This document shows positions 56,257-64,000 of a stretch of DNA of 64,000 nucleotides, in pieces (positions within the stretch are counted from its first letter, which is position 1; each line of letters opens with the position of its first letter). A program made the position numbers and the translations under genes. The notes beneath the pieces are model-generated. The model did not search any database. It was not told the DNA's origin and saw only the letters and a program-made list of their open reading frames with translations. Origin of the DNA: PVC group bacterium (GTDB taxonomy: Bacteria > Verrucomicrobiota > Kiritimatiellia > CAIKKV01). Location: the NCBI GenBank assembly GCA_945898015.1, contig CAMDGM010000010.1, positions 21,531 to 85,530 on the forward strand, read 5' to 3'.

Positions 56257-57435
56257 ATGGATGCCAGGAAACGCGTGAAGGGACCGCAGGTCAGGTTGGG
56301 CGTGATCGGAGTCGGCGGCATGGGCGCCGGCCACTGCTCGACAATGCACAAGGTGCCGGAAGTCCGTCTGACCGCCGTCTGCGATATTTCAGAATCCACC
56401 GCCAAGACGATTGGCAAAAAATATTCAGTCCCCTGTTTCACCAGCCACCAGGAATTGATCCGCTCCAAGCTCTGCGATGCCGTCCTGATCGCCACGCCGC
56501 ATCCGGTCCGGCCGGACATCGCGATCGACGCCATGAATGCCCGGCTGCATGTGCTGAGCGAGAAACCCCTTTCCGAGCGGGTGCTGACCGCCGACAAAAT
56601 GGTCAAGACCGCTGGACGGAAAGGCGTGGCGCTGGCCGTCATGTTCCAGCGCCGCATGGAGCCGCCCTTTGCCAAGGCGATCGAACTGGTCAAATCCGGG
56701 GCCATAGGCACCGTCTGGCGCACCACCATGATTTCCCCTGAATACCGCACACAAGCCTATTACGATTCGGGCAACTGGCGCGCCACGTGGTCCGGCGAGG
56801 GCGGCGGTGTGATGATGAACCAATCCCCCCATGTGCTCGACCTGTTCGTGCAGCTCGGCGGCATGCCCTCGGAAGTGACCGGCCGGTGCGAAACGCGCCT
56901 GCACAAGATCGAGGTGGAGGACGTGGCCGAGGCCATGCTCCGGTATCCGGGCGGCGGAACCGGCTATTTCTACTGCTCGACCAACGAACTCGGCCCGGGC
57001 CAGATGATCGAGATTTTCGGCACGCACGGCAAGCTTTGCTACCGGGACAAACAACTCAAGTATTACCGCTTCAGCGAATCGGTTCCCGAATTCACGTTCA
57101 ACACGAAAGCGGTCTGGAGTTCGCCCGAATGCAAGGAAGAGATGCTGGACATCCCCGCAACCGAATGGGGCCACTACTCGATCATCCAGAATTTCTGCCG
57201 CCACCTGTTGCATGGCGACCGACTCGTCTCGCCCGGAGAAGAAGGCCTCCAATCGCTGGAACTGGCCAATGCGGTCTGGCTTTCCGCCCATCTTGGCAAA
57301 CCGGTCAAGCTTCCCTTGAACCGGCGGGCCTACGAAAAATTCTTGGCCGGAAAGCGGGCGGAATCCACCTTCGTCAAAGCCGCCGCCCCCGACCAGCGCG
57401 TCACCGATCCGTCACACATCGCCCCACCCCAATAA
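56257..57435 (+). CDS. Gfo/Idh/MocA-family oxidoreductase, first of a tandem pair
   Basis: A 392-residue dehydrogenase. The N-terminus MDARKRVKGPQVRLGVIGVG, AVLIATPHPVRPDIA, HVLSEKPLSERVLTAD, MFQRRMEPPFAKAIE, GGGVMMNQSPHVLDLFVQLG and the tail LPLNRRAYEKFLAGKR are closely matched by the next gene, so the two are recent tandem duplicates. AAGGAG precedes the ATG. The 20-residue C-terminal tail beyond the duplicated region is unique to this copy. Confidence 0.9.
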   Translation: MDARKRVKGPQVRLGVIGVGGMGAGHCSTMHKVPEVRLTAVCDISESTAKTIGKKYSVPCFTSHQELIRSKLCDAVLIATPHPVRPDIAIDAMNARLHVLSEKPLSERVLTADKMVKTAGRKGVALAVMFQRRMEPPFAKAIELVKSGAIGTVWRTTMISPEYRTQAYYDSGNWRATWSGEGGGVMMNQSPHVLDLFVQLGGMPSEVTGRCETRLHKIEVEDVAEAMLRYPGGGTGYFYCSTNELGPGQMIEIFGTHGKLCYRDKQLKYYRFSESVPEFTFNTKAVWSSPECKEEMLDIPATEWGHYSIIQNFCRHLLHGDRLVSPGEEGLQSLELANAVWLSAHLGKPVKLPLNRRAYEKFLAGKRAESTFVKAAAPDQRVTDPSHIAPPQ

Positions 57436-57465
57436 AATAAACACCTTTCCATGCCTGAGGATTTA

Positions 57466-58584
57466 ATGACCAATAATCGGACACGAGTAAAGGGCGAGCG
57501 GGTCCGGTTGGCGGTCATCGGGCTTGGAGCCATGGGCCAGGAGCATTGCGCCACCCTCCATAAAGTGCCGGAGATGCAGCTTGCCGCCGTCTGCGACGGC
57601 TATGAACCCAACGCGACAAAAGTGGGAGCGCTCCATTCGGTTCCCTCTTTCACCGATCACCGTCCACTGATTCGCAGCCGCCTGTGCGACGCCGTGCTGA
57701 TCGCCACGCCGCATCCCGTTCACTATTCCGTCGCCCTGGACGTGCTCCGGGCCGGCATTCCCCTGCTCTGCGAAAAACCGCTCACCGAGCGACTGAGCAC
57801 CGCTGAACGACTGGTGCAAACCGCCCATCGGAAAGATGTGCCGTTCGCAATCATGTTCCAGCGCAGACTGGAGCCGGCCTTCGCAAAAGCCATTGCCTGG
57901 GTGGATTCCGGAGCGCTCGGGACAATCCGCCGCACCACCCTCATCTGCCCGGAATTCCGGACCCAGGCCTATTACAATTCCGGAAGCTGGCGGGGCACCT
58001 GGGCCGGCGAAGGTGGCGGCGTGATGATCAATCAGGCTCCCCACTACCTCGACCTGCTTCTGAGGCTGGGCGGAATGCCGTGTGAAGTCTATGGTCGCTG
58101 CGAGACCCGTCTTCACAAAATCGAGGTGGAGGATGTGGCCGAGGCCATGCTTCGATACCAGAATGGCTGCTCCGGCTACCTGTCGTGCTCCACCAACGAA
58201 CCCGGACCCGGCCACCTGCTGGAACTGGTTGGCGATATGGGAAAACTCTTCATCCGGGACGGCGTGCTCCGCCTCTTCCGGTTCTCCGAGCCGGTTCCGG
58301 AGTTCACATTCCGCAGTCCGGTCGTCTGGAGTCAACCGGGCTGCGTCGAAGAAAAAGTCGAACTTCCGACGCAGGACTGGGGCCATTTCCTGATCGTTCA
58401 AAACTTTGCCCGCCATCTGCTGCACGGGGAACCCTTGGTGGCCCCCGCCGGAGAGGGCCTGAAATCGCTGGAGCTGGCTCACGCCATCTGGCTCTCTGCC
58501 CAGCTCGGGAAGGCCGTTCGCCTGCCGATCAACCGCCGCGCCTACGACTCTTTTTTGGCCAAGAAAAGGAAGATCACCACGTGA
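57466..58584 (+). CDS. Gfo/Idh/MocA-family oxidoreductase, second of a tandem pair
   Basis: A 372-residue paralogue of the preceding gene: RVKGERVRLAVIGLGAMGQE, AVLIATPHPVHYSVA, LLCEKPLTERLSTAE, MFQRRLEPAFAKAI, GGGVMINQAPHYLDLLLRLG and LPINRRAYDSFLAKKR line up in order. The ATG at 57466 has GAGGA five bases upstream and is preferred to the one at 57451. It lies 30 bp after the first copy. Its last 11 bases overlap the 3' end of the opposite-strand dehydrogenase. It is the last gene of the rightward cluster. Confidence 0.9.
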   Translation: MTNNRTRVKGERVRLAVIGLGAMGQEHCATLHKVPEMQLAAVCDGYEPNATKVGALHSVPSFTDHRPLIRSRLCDAVLIATPHPVHYSVALDVLRAGIPLLCEKPLTERLSTAERLVQTAHRKDVPFAIMFQRRLEPAFAKAIAWVDSGALGTIRRTTLICPEFRTQAYYNSGSWRGTWAGEGGGVMINQAPHYLDLLLRLGGMPCEVYGRCETRLHKIEVEDVAEAMLRYQNGCSGYLSCSTNEPGPGHLLELVGDMGKLFIRDGVLRLFRFSEPVPEFTFRSPVVWSQPGCVEEKVELPTQDWGHFLIVQNFARHLLHGEPLVAPAGEGLKSLELAHAIWLSAQLGKAVRLPINRRAYDSFLAKKRKITT

Positions 58585-59587
58585 TGGCCACCGGACGCCC
58601 TTTGCGGGAGCTTTCCATGGCAGAAAAAACCATGGCCAACGACTTGATATTATCCGTGCAAACCGTCTGAGGCGTCTTGCCGTCGCGCAGGAAAGCCAGC
58701 ATCTCGCACAAGCCCCCGTGCATATTGATCTTCTCCACGGTCACAGGCTGGACCTCCACCGGCGCCGTGGCGCTGAAAAACCCGTTCGGCCCGGTCACTT
58801 TCTGGCCGTGCGGCAGGGCGTCCTGCTCAAAGAGCACGGTTCCCCGATCGCCAATCACCCGCCAGTTGCCATGCCAACTCGTGTGACAGCCCTCCGCGCA
58901 CCAGCTGCCCCGGTATGTGAAAATGATCCCATTCGACATTTCAAAGATGCAGCTCGCCGCCACATCCCCCTTGTACCAGGAACCGCGCGGATTATATTCC
59001 TTCGCATACACCGAAACGGGATCCGCGCCCGTGAAATACCGGACCAGGTCGAAATGATGGATGGCCATGTCCAAAATCAAAGGACTGGGCATGGCGTCCC
59101 GGAACCCCCCGAAATGGGCGCCAATATAAAAATCGCAATTCACCGCCGTCACCCCGCCGATCTGCCCCGACGACAACGCCTGGTGAAACGTCGCGGTATT
59201 CGAATCCCAGCGCCGTGACTGGCTGACCATATACATCTTGCCGGTGGCCAGCGAAACTTTGACCATCTTTCTGGCCTCCGCCATACTGGAAGCCATCGGC
59301 TTCTCCCCCACTACGGGATAGCCGGCCTTCAAGGCCGTCACCGTGACCGAGCCATGCGACTCCGGAATAGTCAGATCGATCACAAAATCAGGCTTGCACC
59401 GGCGCAGCGTTTTCTTGAGTTCCGTGGAGGCCTCTGCGGCCAGGCCAAACTCCCGGATGCGGGCTTCGGCGTTTTCCTTCTTGATGTCCACCACCCCCGC
59501 CACCTCAACCTGCTCGGCCTTGAGCGCTTCAAACCACGGTTTCGAAATACCGCCGGCCCCGACCACTACCGTCCGAAACGTCTGCAT
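58574..59587 (-). CDS. Gfo/Idh/MocA-family oxidoreductase (opposite strand)
   Basis: A 337-residue dehydrogenase starting MQTFRTVVVGAGGISKPWFE, with VVGEKPMASSMAEARKMVKV as the EKP region and LILDMAIHHFDLVRYFTGAD as the substrate signature. GGGAG lies five bases before the ATG at 59587; the 51-codon upstream extension crosses an AT-rich promoter-like region and is rejected. It converges on the catabolic cluster with an 11-bp overlap of stop regions. It is monocistronic as far as can be seen. Confidence 0.88.
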   Translation of the reverse strand: MQTFRTVVVGAGGISKPWFEALKAEQVEVAGVVDIKKENAEARIREFGLAAEASTELKKTLRRCKPDFVIDLTIPESHGSVTVTALKAGYPVVGEKPMASSMAEARKMVKVSLATGKMYMVSQSRRWDSNTATFHQALSSGQIGGVTAVNCDFYIGAHFGGFRDAMPSPLILDMAIHHFDLVRYFTGADPVSVYAKEYNPRGSWYKGDVAASCIFEMSNGIIFTYRGSWCAEGCHTSWHGNWRVIGDRGTVLFEQDALPHGQKVTGPNGFFSATAPVEVQPVTVEKINMHGGLCEMLAFLRDGKTPQTVCTDNIKSLAMVFSAMESSRKGRPVAITW

Positions 59588-59751
59588 GCCTGCTCCCTGC
59601 TCATATTGTTTTACCGTCCAATAAATCACCCGTATCTTACCCCTCTCAAACGACCAGATCAACGCTTTACCGAGTGGCTGAAAAACGCTACTCTTCCCCT
59701 GTTTGAACGTCATCGGAACGCCCACATTCGGGCCGGGCAAAGGGGGAAAAC

Positions 59752-62421
59752 ATGCCGGGGAAAAACATGGCCGTTTCCATTTTTCGGGCCGTTCTTTCCC
59801 TCCTGCTCAAGCTCCGATACCGAATCGAAATCCGAGGGCTTAAGCAGGTTTCAACCCAGGATGGCCGCGGCATCCTGTTTCTGGCCAATTATCCTGCCGT
59901 GGCCAGCCCCGTAATCCTCATGTCGGCGCTTGATCACCGTTTCCATCCCGCCATCCTCATGGATCAAGACCGTCTGAACCTGCCGCTGGCCCGCACCCTG
60001 GCGCGTTGGATCGGCGCCGTGCCGATCCCCGATATCGCCCGCCACGGAAACACCAAACGCCCCGACGTGGAACTGGCGCTGAAGAAATGCGTCAGCGCGC
60101 TGGAAAAAGGCGAAAGCCTGATCTTTCACCCGTCCGGACACCCGTCCCGAAGCGCCCAGGAAGACCTCGGCGCTAACAGTGGCGCGGCCACCCTGTTAAC
60201 GCGAACCCCTACGGCTCGCGTGGTGCTGGTCCGCGTCAGCGGCCTCTGGGGAAGCGCCTTCAGCTGCGCCTCCGGCGATACACCCGTGCTCGCCAGCGCC
60301 TTGTTCAAGTCTCTGGTCAGCCTGCTGTCCAGCCTGATCTTCTTCGTCCCCCGCCGGAATGTGGTCCTGACCTTCGAAGAGCCCGCGGCCCTTCCCCGAC
60401 GGGCAGACCGGATGATCCTGAACCGTTTTCTGGAATGCTTTTACAACCAGGACGCCCTGCCGAATCAGTACATCCCCTACTCCCCCTGGGAAACCGAAGG
60501 TGCCAAAATCCGGCCTGAACCCGAAAAAAGCCGGATCACCACGGCGCATGGATCCGAAATTCCCGCCATCACCCGCCATCATGTATACCAGAAATTATCC
60601 GAAATATCGGGCGTGCCCGTTGAGAAAATGCGTGACGACCAGGAGCTGGCCCATGATCTCGGGCTCGACAGCCTCGCCTTGATGGAGCTCGTGACCTGGG
60701 CCGAATCCGAGTTTGGCTATCACTTGGGCGAAGCCTCGGACATCCAGACCGTCGGGGACATGCTCCTCGCCGCCTGCGGAAACACCTTGAGCGGGGACGT
60801 GACGCTCCAGCCGGTTCCGAAAAGCTGGTTCTGGAAGCCCCCGGCCGAGCTGCCGTGCCATCTGGCCGAGGGTCGCACCATTCCCGAGGCTTTCCTCGCG
60901 CAGGCCCGGCGGGCACCGGGCCGCCCCATTCTTGCCGACCAGCTCGCGGGCGTGAAAACCTACCGAAATCTCATCACCGCCATTCTACTGCTCAAGCCGG
61001 AATTCGAGAAATTCCGGGATCCTTATATCGGCATTATGCTGCCGTCATCCGTCTCTGCCACCACCGTCTACCTGGCCGCCCTGTTTGCCGGAAAGGTTCC
61101 CGTGATGGTCAACTGGACGGTCGGCATGCGCAACATGAAATACACGCTCGACCTGCTGGGTGTGAAACACATCCTGACCTCGGCGAAGGTGATCGAGCGG
61201 CTCGAAACCCAGATGGGTCCCCTGACCGAACTGTCCGATCGCTTTGTCCGCCTGGAGGCTTACCGGAAAACCTTCACCCTGCGGAAAAAGCTCATGGCGC
61301 TGGGCCAGGCCTTCTTCTCCTGGAAAACACTGGAGCAGGTCAAGCTGCCCCAGACCGCCGTCGTCCTCTTCACCAGTGGCTCCGAAAACCTGCCGAAGGC
61401 CGTGCCGCTGACCCACGAAAACATTCTCTGCGACCTGGGGGCCGTCCTGAAAACCGTCCGCCTGCTCCAGAGCGATGTGCTCCTCGGCATGCTCCCCCCC
61501 TTCCACTCCTACGGCCTGAACACAAATGTCGTGCTACCCACCTGCTGCGGACTGCCCTGCGTCTATCACGCCAACCCCACCGAGGCCATGCACCTGGCCA
61601 AGCTGACGGCCGCCTATGGCGCCTCGATCGCCATCGGCACCCCCACATTCCTCAACGGCATCCTGCGCGTGGCCAGCGAAAACGATCTCCGCACCCTCCG
61701 CGTCGTCATCACCGGCGCCGAAAAATGTCCGGATTCCACCTACGAAAGCCTGGCCCGCTTCTGGCCCTGGATCAAGGTGCTCGAAGGCTATGGCATCACC
61801 GAATGCTCGCCGATCGTCTCGCTCAACGACGAGAACGACATCCGGCACGGCACCATCGGCAAGGTCCTGCCCGGCATCGAATACGCGCGGAAATGCCTGG
61901 AAACGGACGACCCCGCCCCGCCGGAGGTGCCCGGCATGCTGCTGGTCCGCGGCCCCACCATTTTCGGCGGCTACCTCCATTACACCGGCCCCTCGCCGTT
62001 CGTCGACTGGCATGGCAAGCGCTGGTACATGACCGGAGACCTCGTCACCGAACTGCCCGGCGGTGTGATCAAGTTCGCCGGCCGGCTCAAGCGCTTTGTC
62101 AAACTCGGCGGCGAGATGATCTCCCTGCCCGCCATCGAAGAGGTGCTGGCCGGCGCCTTCGTGAAACCCGAGGAAAAGGGCCCCTTGGTGGCCGTCGAAA
62201 GCACGGCCGCCGAATTAAATCCTGAAATCGTGCTTTTCACGGCCGGGGACAAAGAGATCACGCGGGAACAGGCCAATGAGCAACTGCGGAAAACAGGCCT
62301 CTCGCCCCTCCACAACATCCGGCAAGTCGTCAAGGTGCCTGAAATCCCCCTGCTCGGCTCGGGAAAAACCAATTACCGCGCACTCCGCGAGCTTTTGACG
62401 AAGCCGAAAACGAAAGGATAA
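59752..62421 (+). CDS. Fused PlsC-like acyltransferase - acyl carrier protein - acyl-AMP ligase
   Basis: An 889-residue multidomain lipid enzyme. Residues about 1-240 have the PlsC fold, but the HX4D catalytic motif, normally N-H-P-x-x-x-D, reads N46-Y47-P-A-V-A-S52, so both catalytic residues are replaced; the later block is FHPSGHPSRSAQEDLGANSG. Residues about 275-350 are an acyl carrier protein with the phosphopantetheine Ser307 (GLDSLALMELV). Residues about 370-889 are an AMP-forming ligase (VVLFTSGSENLPKAVPLTHE, EGYGITECSPI, GEMISLPAIEEVL). It resembles Aas-type acyl-ACP synthetase/acyltransferases with an inserted carrier. AGGGGGAAAAC precedes the ATG. Confidence 0.88.
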   Translation: MPGKNMAVSIFRAVLSLLLKLRYRIEIRGLKQVSTQDGRGILFLANYPAVASPVILMSALDHRFHPAILMDQDRLNLPLARTLARWIGAVPIPDIARHGNTKRPDVELALKKCVSALEKGESLIFHPSGHPSRSAQEDLGANSGAATLLTRTPTARVVLVRVSGLWGSAFSCASGDTPVLASALFKSLVSLLSSLIFFVPRRNVVLTFEEPAALPRRADRMILNRFLECFYNQDALPNQYIPYSPWETEGAKIRPEPEKSRITTAHGSEIPAITRHHVYQKLSEISGVPVEKMRDDQELAHDLGLDSLALMELVTWAESEFGYHLGEASDIQTVGDMLLAACGNTLSGDVTLQPVPKSWFWKPPAELPCHLAEGRTIPEAFLAQARRAPGRPILADQLAGVKTYRNLITAILLLKPEFEKFRDPYIGIMLPSSVSATTVYLAALFAGKVPVMVNWTVGMRNMKYTLDLLGVKHILTSAKVIERLETQMGPLTELSDRFVRLEAYRKTFTLRKKLMALGQAFFSWKTLEQVKLPQTAVVLFTSGSENLPKAVPLTHENILCDLGAVLKTVRLLQSDVLLGMLPPFHSYGLNTNVVLPTCCGLPCVYHANPTEAMHLAKLTAAYGASIAIGTPTFLNGILRVASENDLRTLRVVITGAEKCPDSTYESLARFWPWIKVLEGYGITECSPIVSLNDENDIRHGTIGKVLPGIEYARKCLETDDPAPPEVPGMLLVRGPTIFGGYLHYTGPSPFVDWHGKRWYMTGDLVTELPGGVIKFAGRLKRFVKLGGEMISLPAIEEVLAGAFVKPEEKGPLVAVESTAAELNPEIVLFTAGDKEITREQANEQLRKTGLSPLHNIRQVVKVPEIPLLGSGKTNYRALRELLTKPKTKG

Positions 62422-62451
62422 CCCGGTGGCCGGACGCCGCAACGGGTCTCC

Positions 62452-63897
62452 ATGAATACGTCCCCCAAGACGGGCGCCCCACCCGTCACCCCCGGCGGAT
62501 ACCGCGAATTGTGGTCAATTGCCTTCCCGCTGGTGCTCAGCACCGCCGGATTCACGATCAACCAGTTTGTGGATCGCATCTTCCTCGGCCAACATAGCAT
62601 GACCGAAATCCAAGCGGCCCTGCCAGCGGGCATCATGTGCTTCACCCTGATCTCGGGCTTTATGGCGCTGTGCGGCTATGCGAACACCTTCGTGGCCCAG
62701 TATCACGGCGCCAACGATCCCCGATCATGCTCCCGGGTCACCGCCCAGGCGGTCTTCCTGGCCCTCCTGAGCTGGCCTGTCATGCTGGCGCTCATCCCCT
62801 TTGGCGAGTGGGTCTTGCGGTACAGCAACCATCCGCCCGACATCCTGCAGGCGGAACTGGCCTATTTCCGCCCCCTGATGTGGGGCAGTGTGGCCGTCCC
62901 CCTCGGGGCCGCCATCAGCAGCTTCTACACCGGACGCGGCGACACCGTCACCAACATGCTTGCCATGCTGGCCGGCAACGCCCTCAATATCGCGCTCGAT
63001 TATGCCTGGATATTCGGCCACTGGGGCTTCCCCGAATGGGGCATTGCCGGAGCCGCCTGGGCCACCGTCATCGGCGGACTCTTGTCTCCCCTGCTGCTCT
63101 TCCTTCATTACTTCGGGATGCCCCGCCTGCGCCGGGTCTATGCCACCTGGACGTCATTCCGCCCCGACAAGGCGCTCACCCTGCGGTTCCTGCGGTTCGG
63201 AATACCCTCGGCCTTCCACTTCCTTCTCGATATCGCCGGATTCACGTTTTTCGTCCTGCTCCTCGGCCGGCTGGGCGGCGTCGAATTGGCGGCCAGCAAC
63301 ATCGCCTTCAGCATCAACCATCTTTCCTTCATGCCGCTGGTCGGGCTCGGCATCGCGGCGGCGACGCTCGTCGGGCAATACCAGGGGCAGGGCGACAGCC
63401 ACACCGCCGCAAAGGCGGGCTGGACCGCCATGAAGGCGGGCTGGATCTATGCGTTCGTGATCGGCGCGCTGTTCGTCATCTTCCCCCGCCCCCTTTTCCT
63501 CCTCTTCGCCGAAAAGGGAAATCCAGCCAGCATCGACCCGCTTATGCCACTGGCCACCCGCCTGATGGTTGGGGTGGCGCTCTGGGGCTTGCTGGATGCC
63601 TCCAACATCATTTTCGCAGGTGCCCTCAAAGGCGCCGGCGACACTCGATTTGTCATGATCTGGTCCATGATCGCGTGCTGGGGGTTCTGGATTACCGGGG
63701 AACTGGTCATTCTCCTCTACCTGAAAGCCGGGCTTATGGCCGCCTGGGTCTGGCTGACCCTCTACGTCAGTCTTCTGGGGCTCGGGTTCCTCTGGCGCTT
63801 CCGGCAGGGACGCTGGAAGTCCATCCAGGTCATCGACCGCGAACTTCCGCCCCTTCCCGGTCACGCCTCTTCCGATGCGCTCGGCATCGTTGAATGA
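62452..63897 (+). CDS. MATE-family efflux transporter
   Basis: A 481-residue protein with twelve predicted membrane helices and the two-fold MATE layout: IAFPLVLSTAGFTINQFVDR, AALPAGIMCFTLISGFMALC, AAISSFYTGRGDTVTNMLA, LAGNALNIALDYAWIFGHWG and the second-half repeat LVGQYQGQGDSHTAAKAGWT. MATE proteins export drugs or other cationic compounds with Na+ or H+ counter-flow; in some bacteria they export lipid-linked products, which would fit the acyl-ligase gene 30 bp upstream. The Shine-Dalgarno is weak. The last 103 bp of the window contain no gene. Confidence 0.92.
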   Translation: MNTSPKTGAPPVTPGGYRELWSIAFPLVLSTAGFTINQFVDRIFLGQHSMTEIQAALPAGIMCFTLISGFMALCGYANTFVAQYHGANDPRSCSRVTAQAVFLALLSWPVMLALIPFGEWVLRYSNHPPDILQAELAYFRPLMWGSVAVPLGAAISSFYTGRGDTVTNMLAMLAGNALNIALDYAWIFGHWGFPEWGIAGAAWATVIGGLLSPLLLFLHYFGMPRLRRVYATWTSFRPDKALTLRFLRFGIPSAFHFLLDIAGFTFFVLLLGRLGGVELAASNIAFSINHLSFMPLVGLGIAAATLVGQYQGQGDSHTAAKAGWTAMKAGWIYAFVIGALFVIFPRPLFLLFAEKGNPASIDPLMPLATRLMVGVALWGLLDASNIIFAGALKGAGDTRFVMIWSMIACWGFWITGELVILLYLKAGLMAAWVWLTLYVSLLGLGFLWRFRQGRWKSIQVIDRELPPLPGHASSDALGIVE

Positions 63898-64000
63898 CGG
63901 GGGGTGTAAGACAGAATTCTGATACCCTTTAAAGACAGGGCCTTAATGGTACGCCTTGTGGCTGACTGGCGGAAAGGTTGAGCGGGCGTGCCCGCCGTGG

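Overview
The window reads as about 64 kb of chromosome from a high-GC, probably anaerobic, Gram-negative bacterium of the PVC group (Kiritimatiellota, Lentisphaerae or Verrucomicrobia). This placement is an inference from content: nine Gfo/Idh/MocA oxidoreductases, a sulfatase with a sulfotransferase, Calx-beta and BspA-type surface proteins, outer-membrane beta-barrels, and a superoxide reductase beside a ferredoxin (an anaerobe's oxygen defence). No rRNA or other phylogenetic marker settles it.

Left part (1-13.6 kb). The end of a retropepsin-like protease is followed by ald (alanine dehydrogenase) overlapping an Lrp/AsnC regulator, with two repeated palindromes upstream as candidate operators. 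Facing them is a minus-strand operon (8238 to 2045): three Gfo/Idh/MocA dehydrogenases, a sugar isomerase/epimerase, a sulfatase-fold enzyme with a non-canonical active site, and a sulfotransferase. It is divergent from an AraC-family sensor. Then come an FGGY sugar kinase translationally coupled to a soluble hybrid histidine kinase, and a small membrane protein.

Middle-left (13.6-22.9 kb). A 1761-residue secreted protein of unknown function (LamG-like start, internal 57-residue repeat, nucleotidyltransferase-like motif), two further exported proteins, a BspA-type leucine-rich-repeat remnant, a GIY-YIG ORF with a large inverted repeat, and tRNA-Ser(CGA).

Island array (about 23.1-40.6 kb). 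Between tRNA-Ser and tRNA-Pro(GGG) lie three blocks. Each is bounded by a copy of the last 11 bases (CCA included) of tRNA-Pro. Block A (23112-27433) is a nickel/cobalt import set: CbiMN, CbiQ, CbiO, an outer-membrane barrel and NikR with two predicted operators. Block B (27434-33981) is a zinc-type ABC importer with its own barrel and a YcgR/YcgQ-like pair. A and B carry different cargo but share end sequences. Block C (33982-40529) is a clear integrative element with a perfect 50-bp att repeat: tyrosine integrase, small DNA-binding proteins, a DnaB-N/RepA fusion helicase, iteron-like repeats and a terminase-small-subunit-like protein. It has no structural phage genes, so it looks like a phage satellite. 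It also holds a promoter followed by a structured, apparently attenuated leader RNA.

Right part (40.7-64 kb). Housekeeping genes (ABM protein, proS, HU, hisS, metallo-hydrolase), then a redox group on the minus strand (old yellow enzyme, ferredoxin, superoxide reductase). Next is a ten-gene co-directional cluster (47153-58584) of dehydrogenases, an epimerase, a class III aminotransferase and an M20 amidohydrolase, which looks like an uncharacterised catabolic pathway. The window ends with a fused acyltransferase/ACP/acyl-ligase and a MATE exporter.
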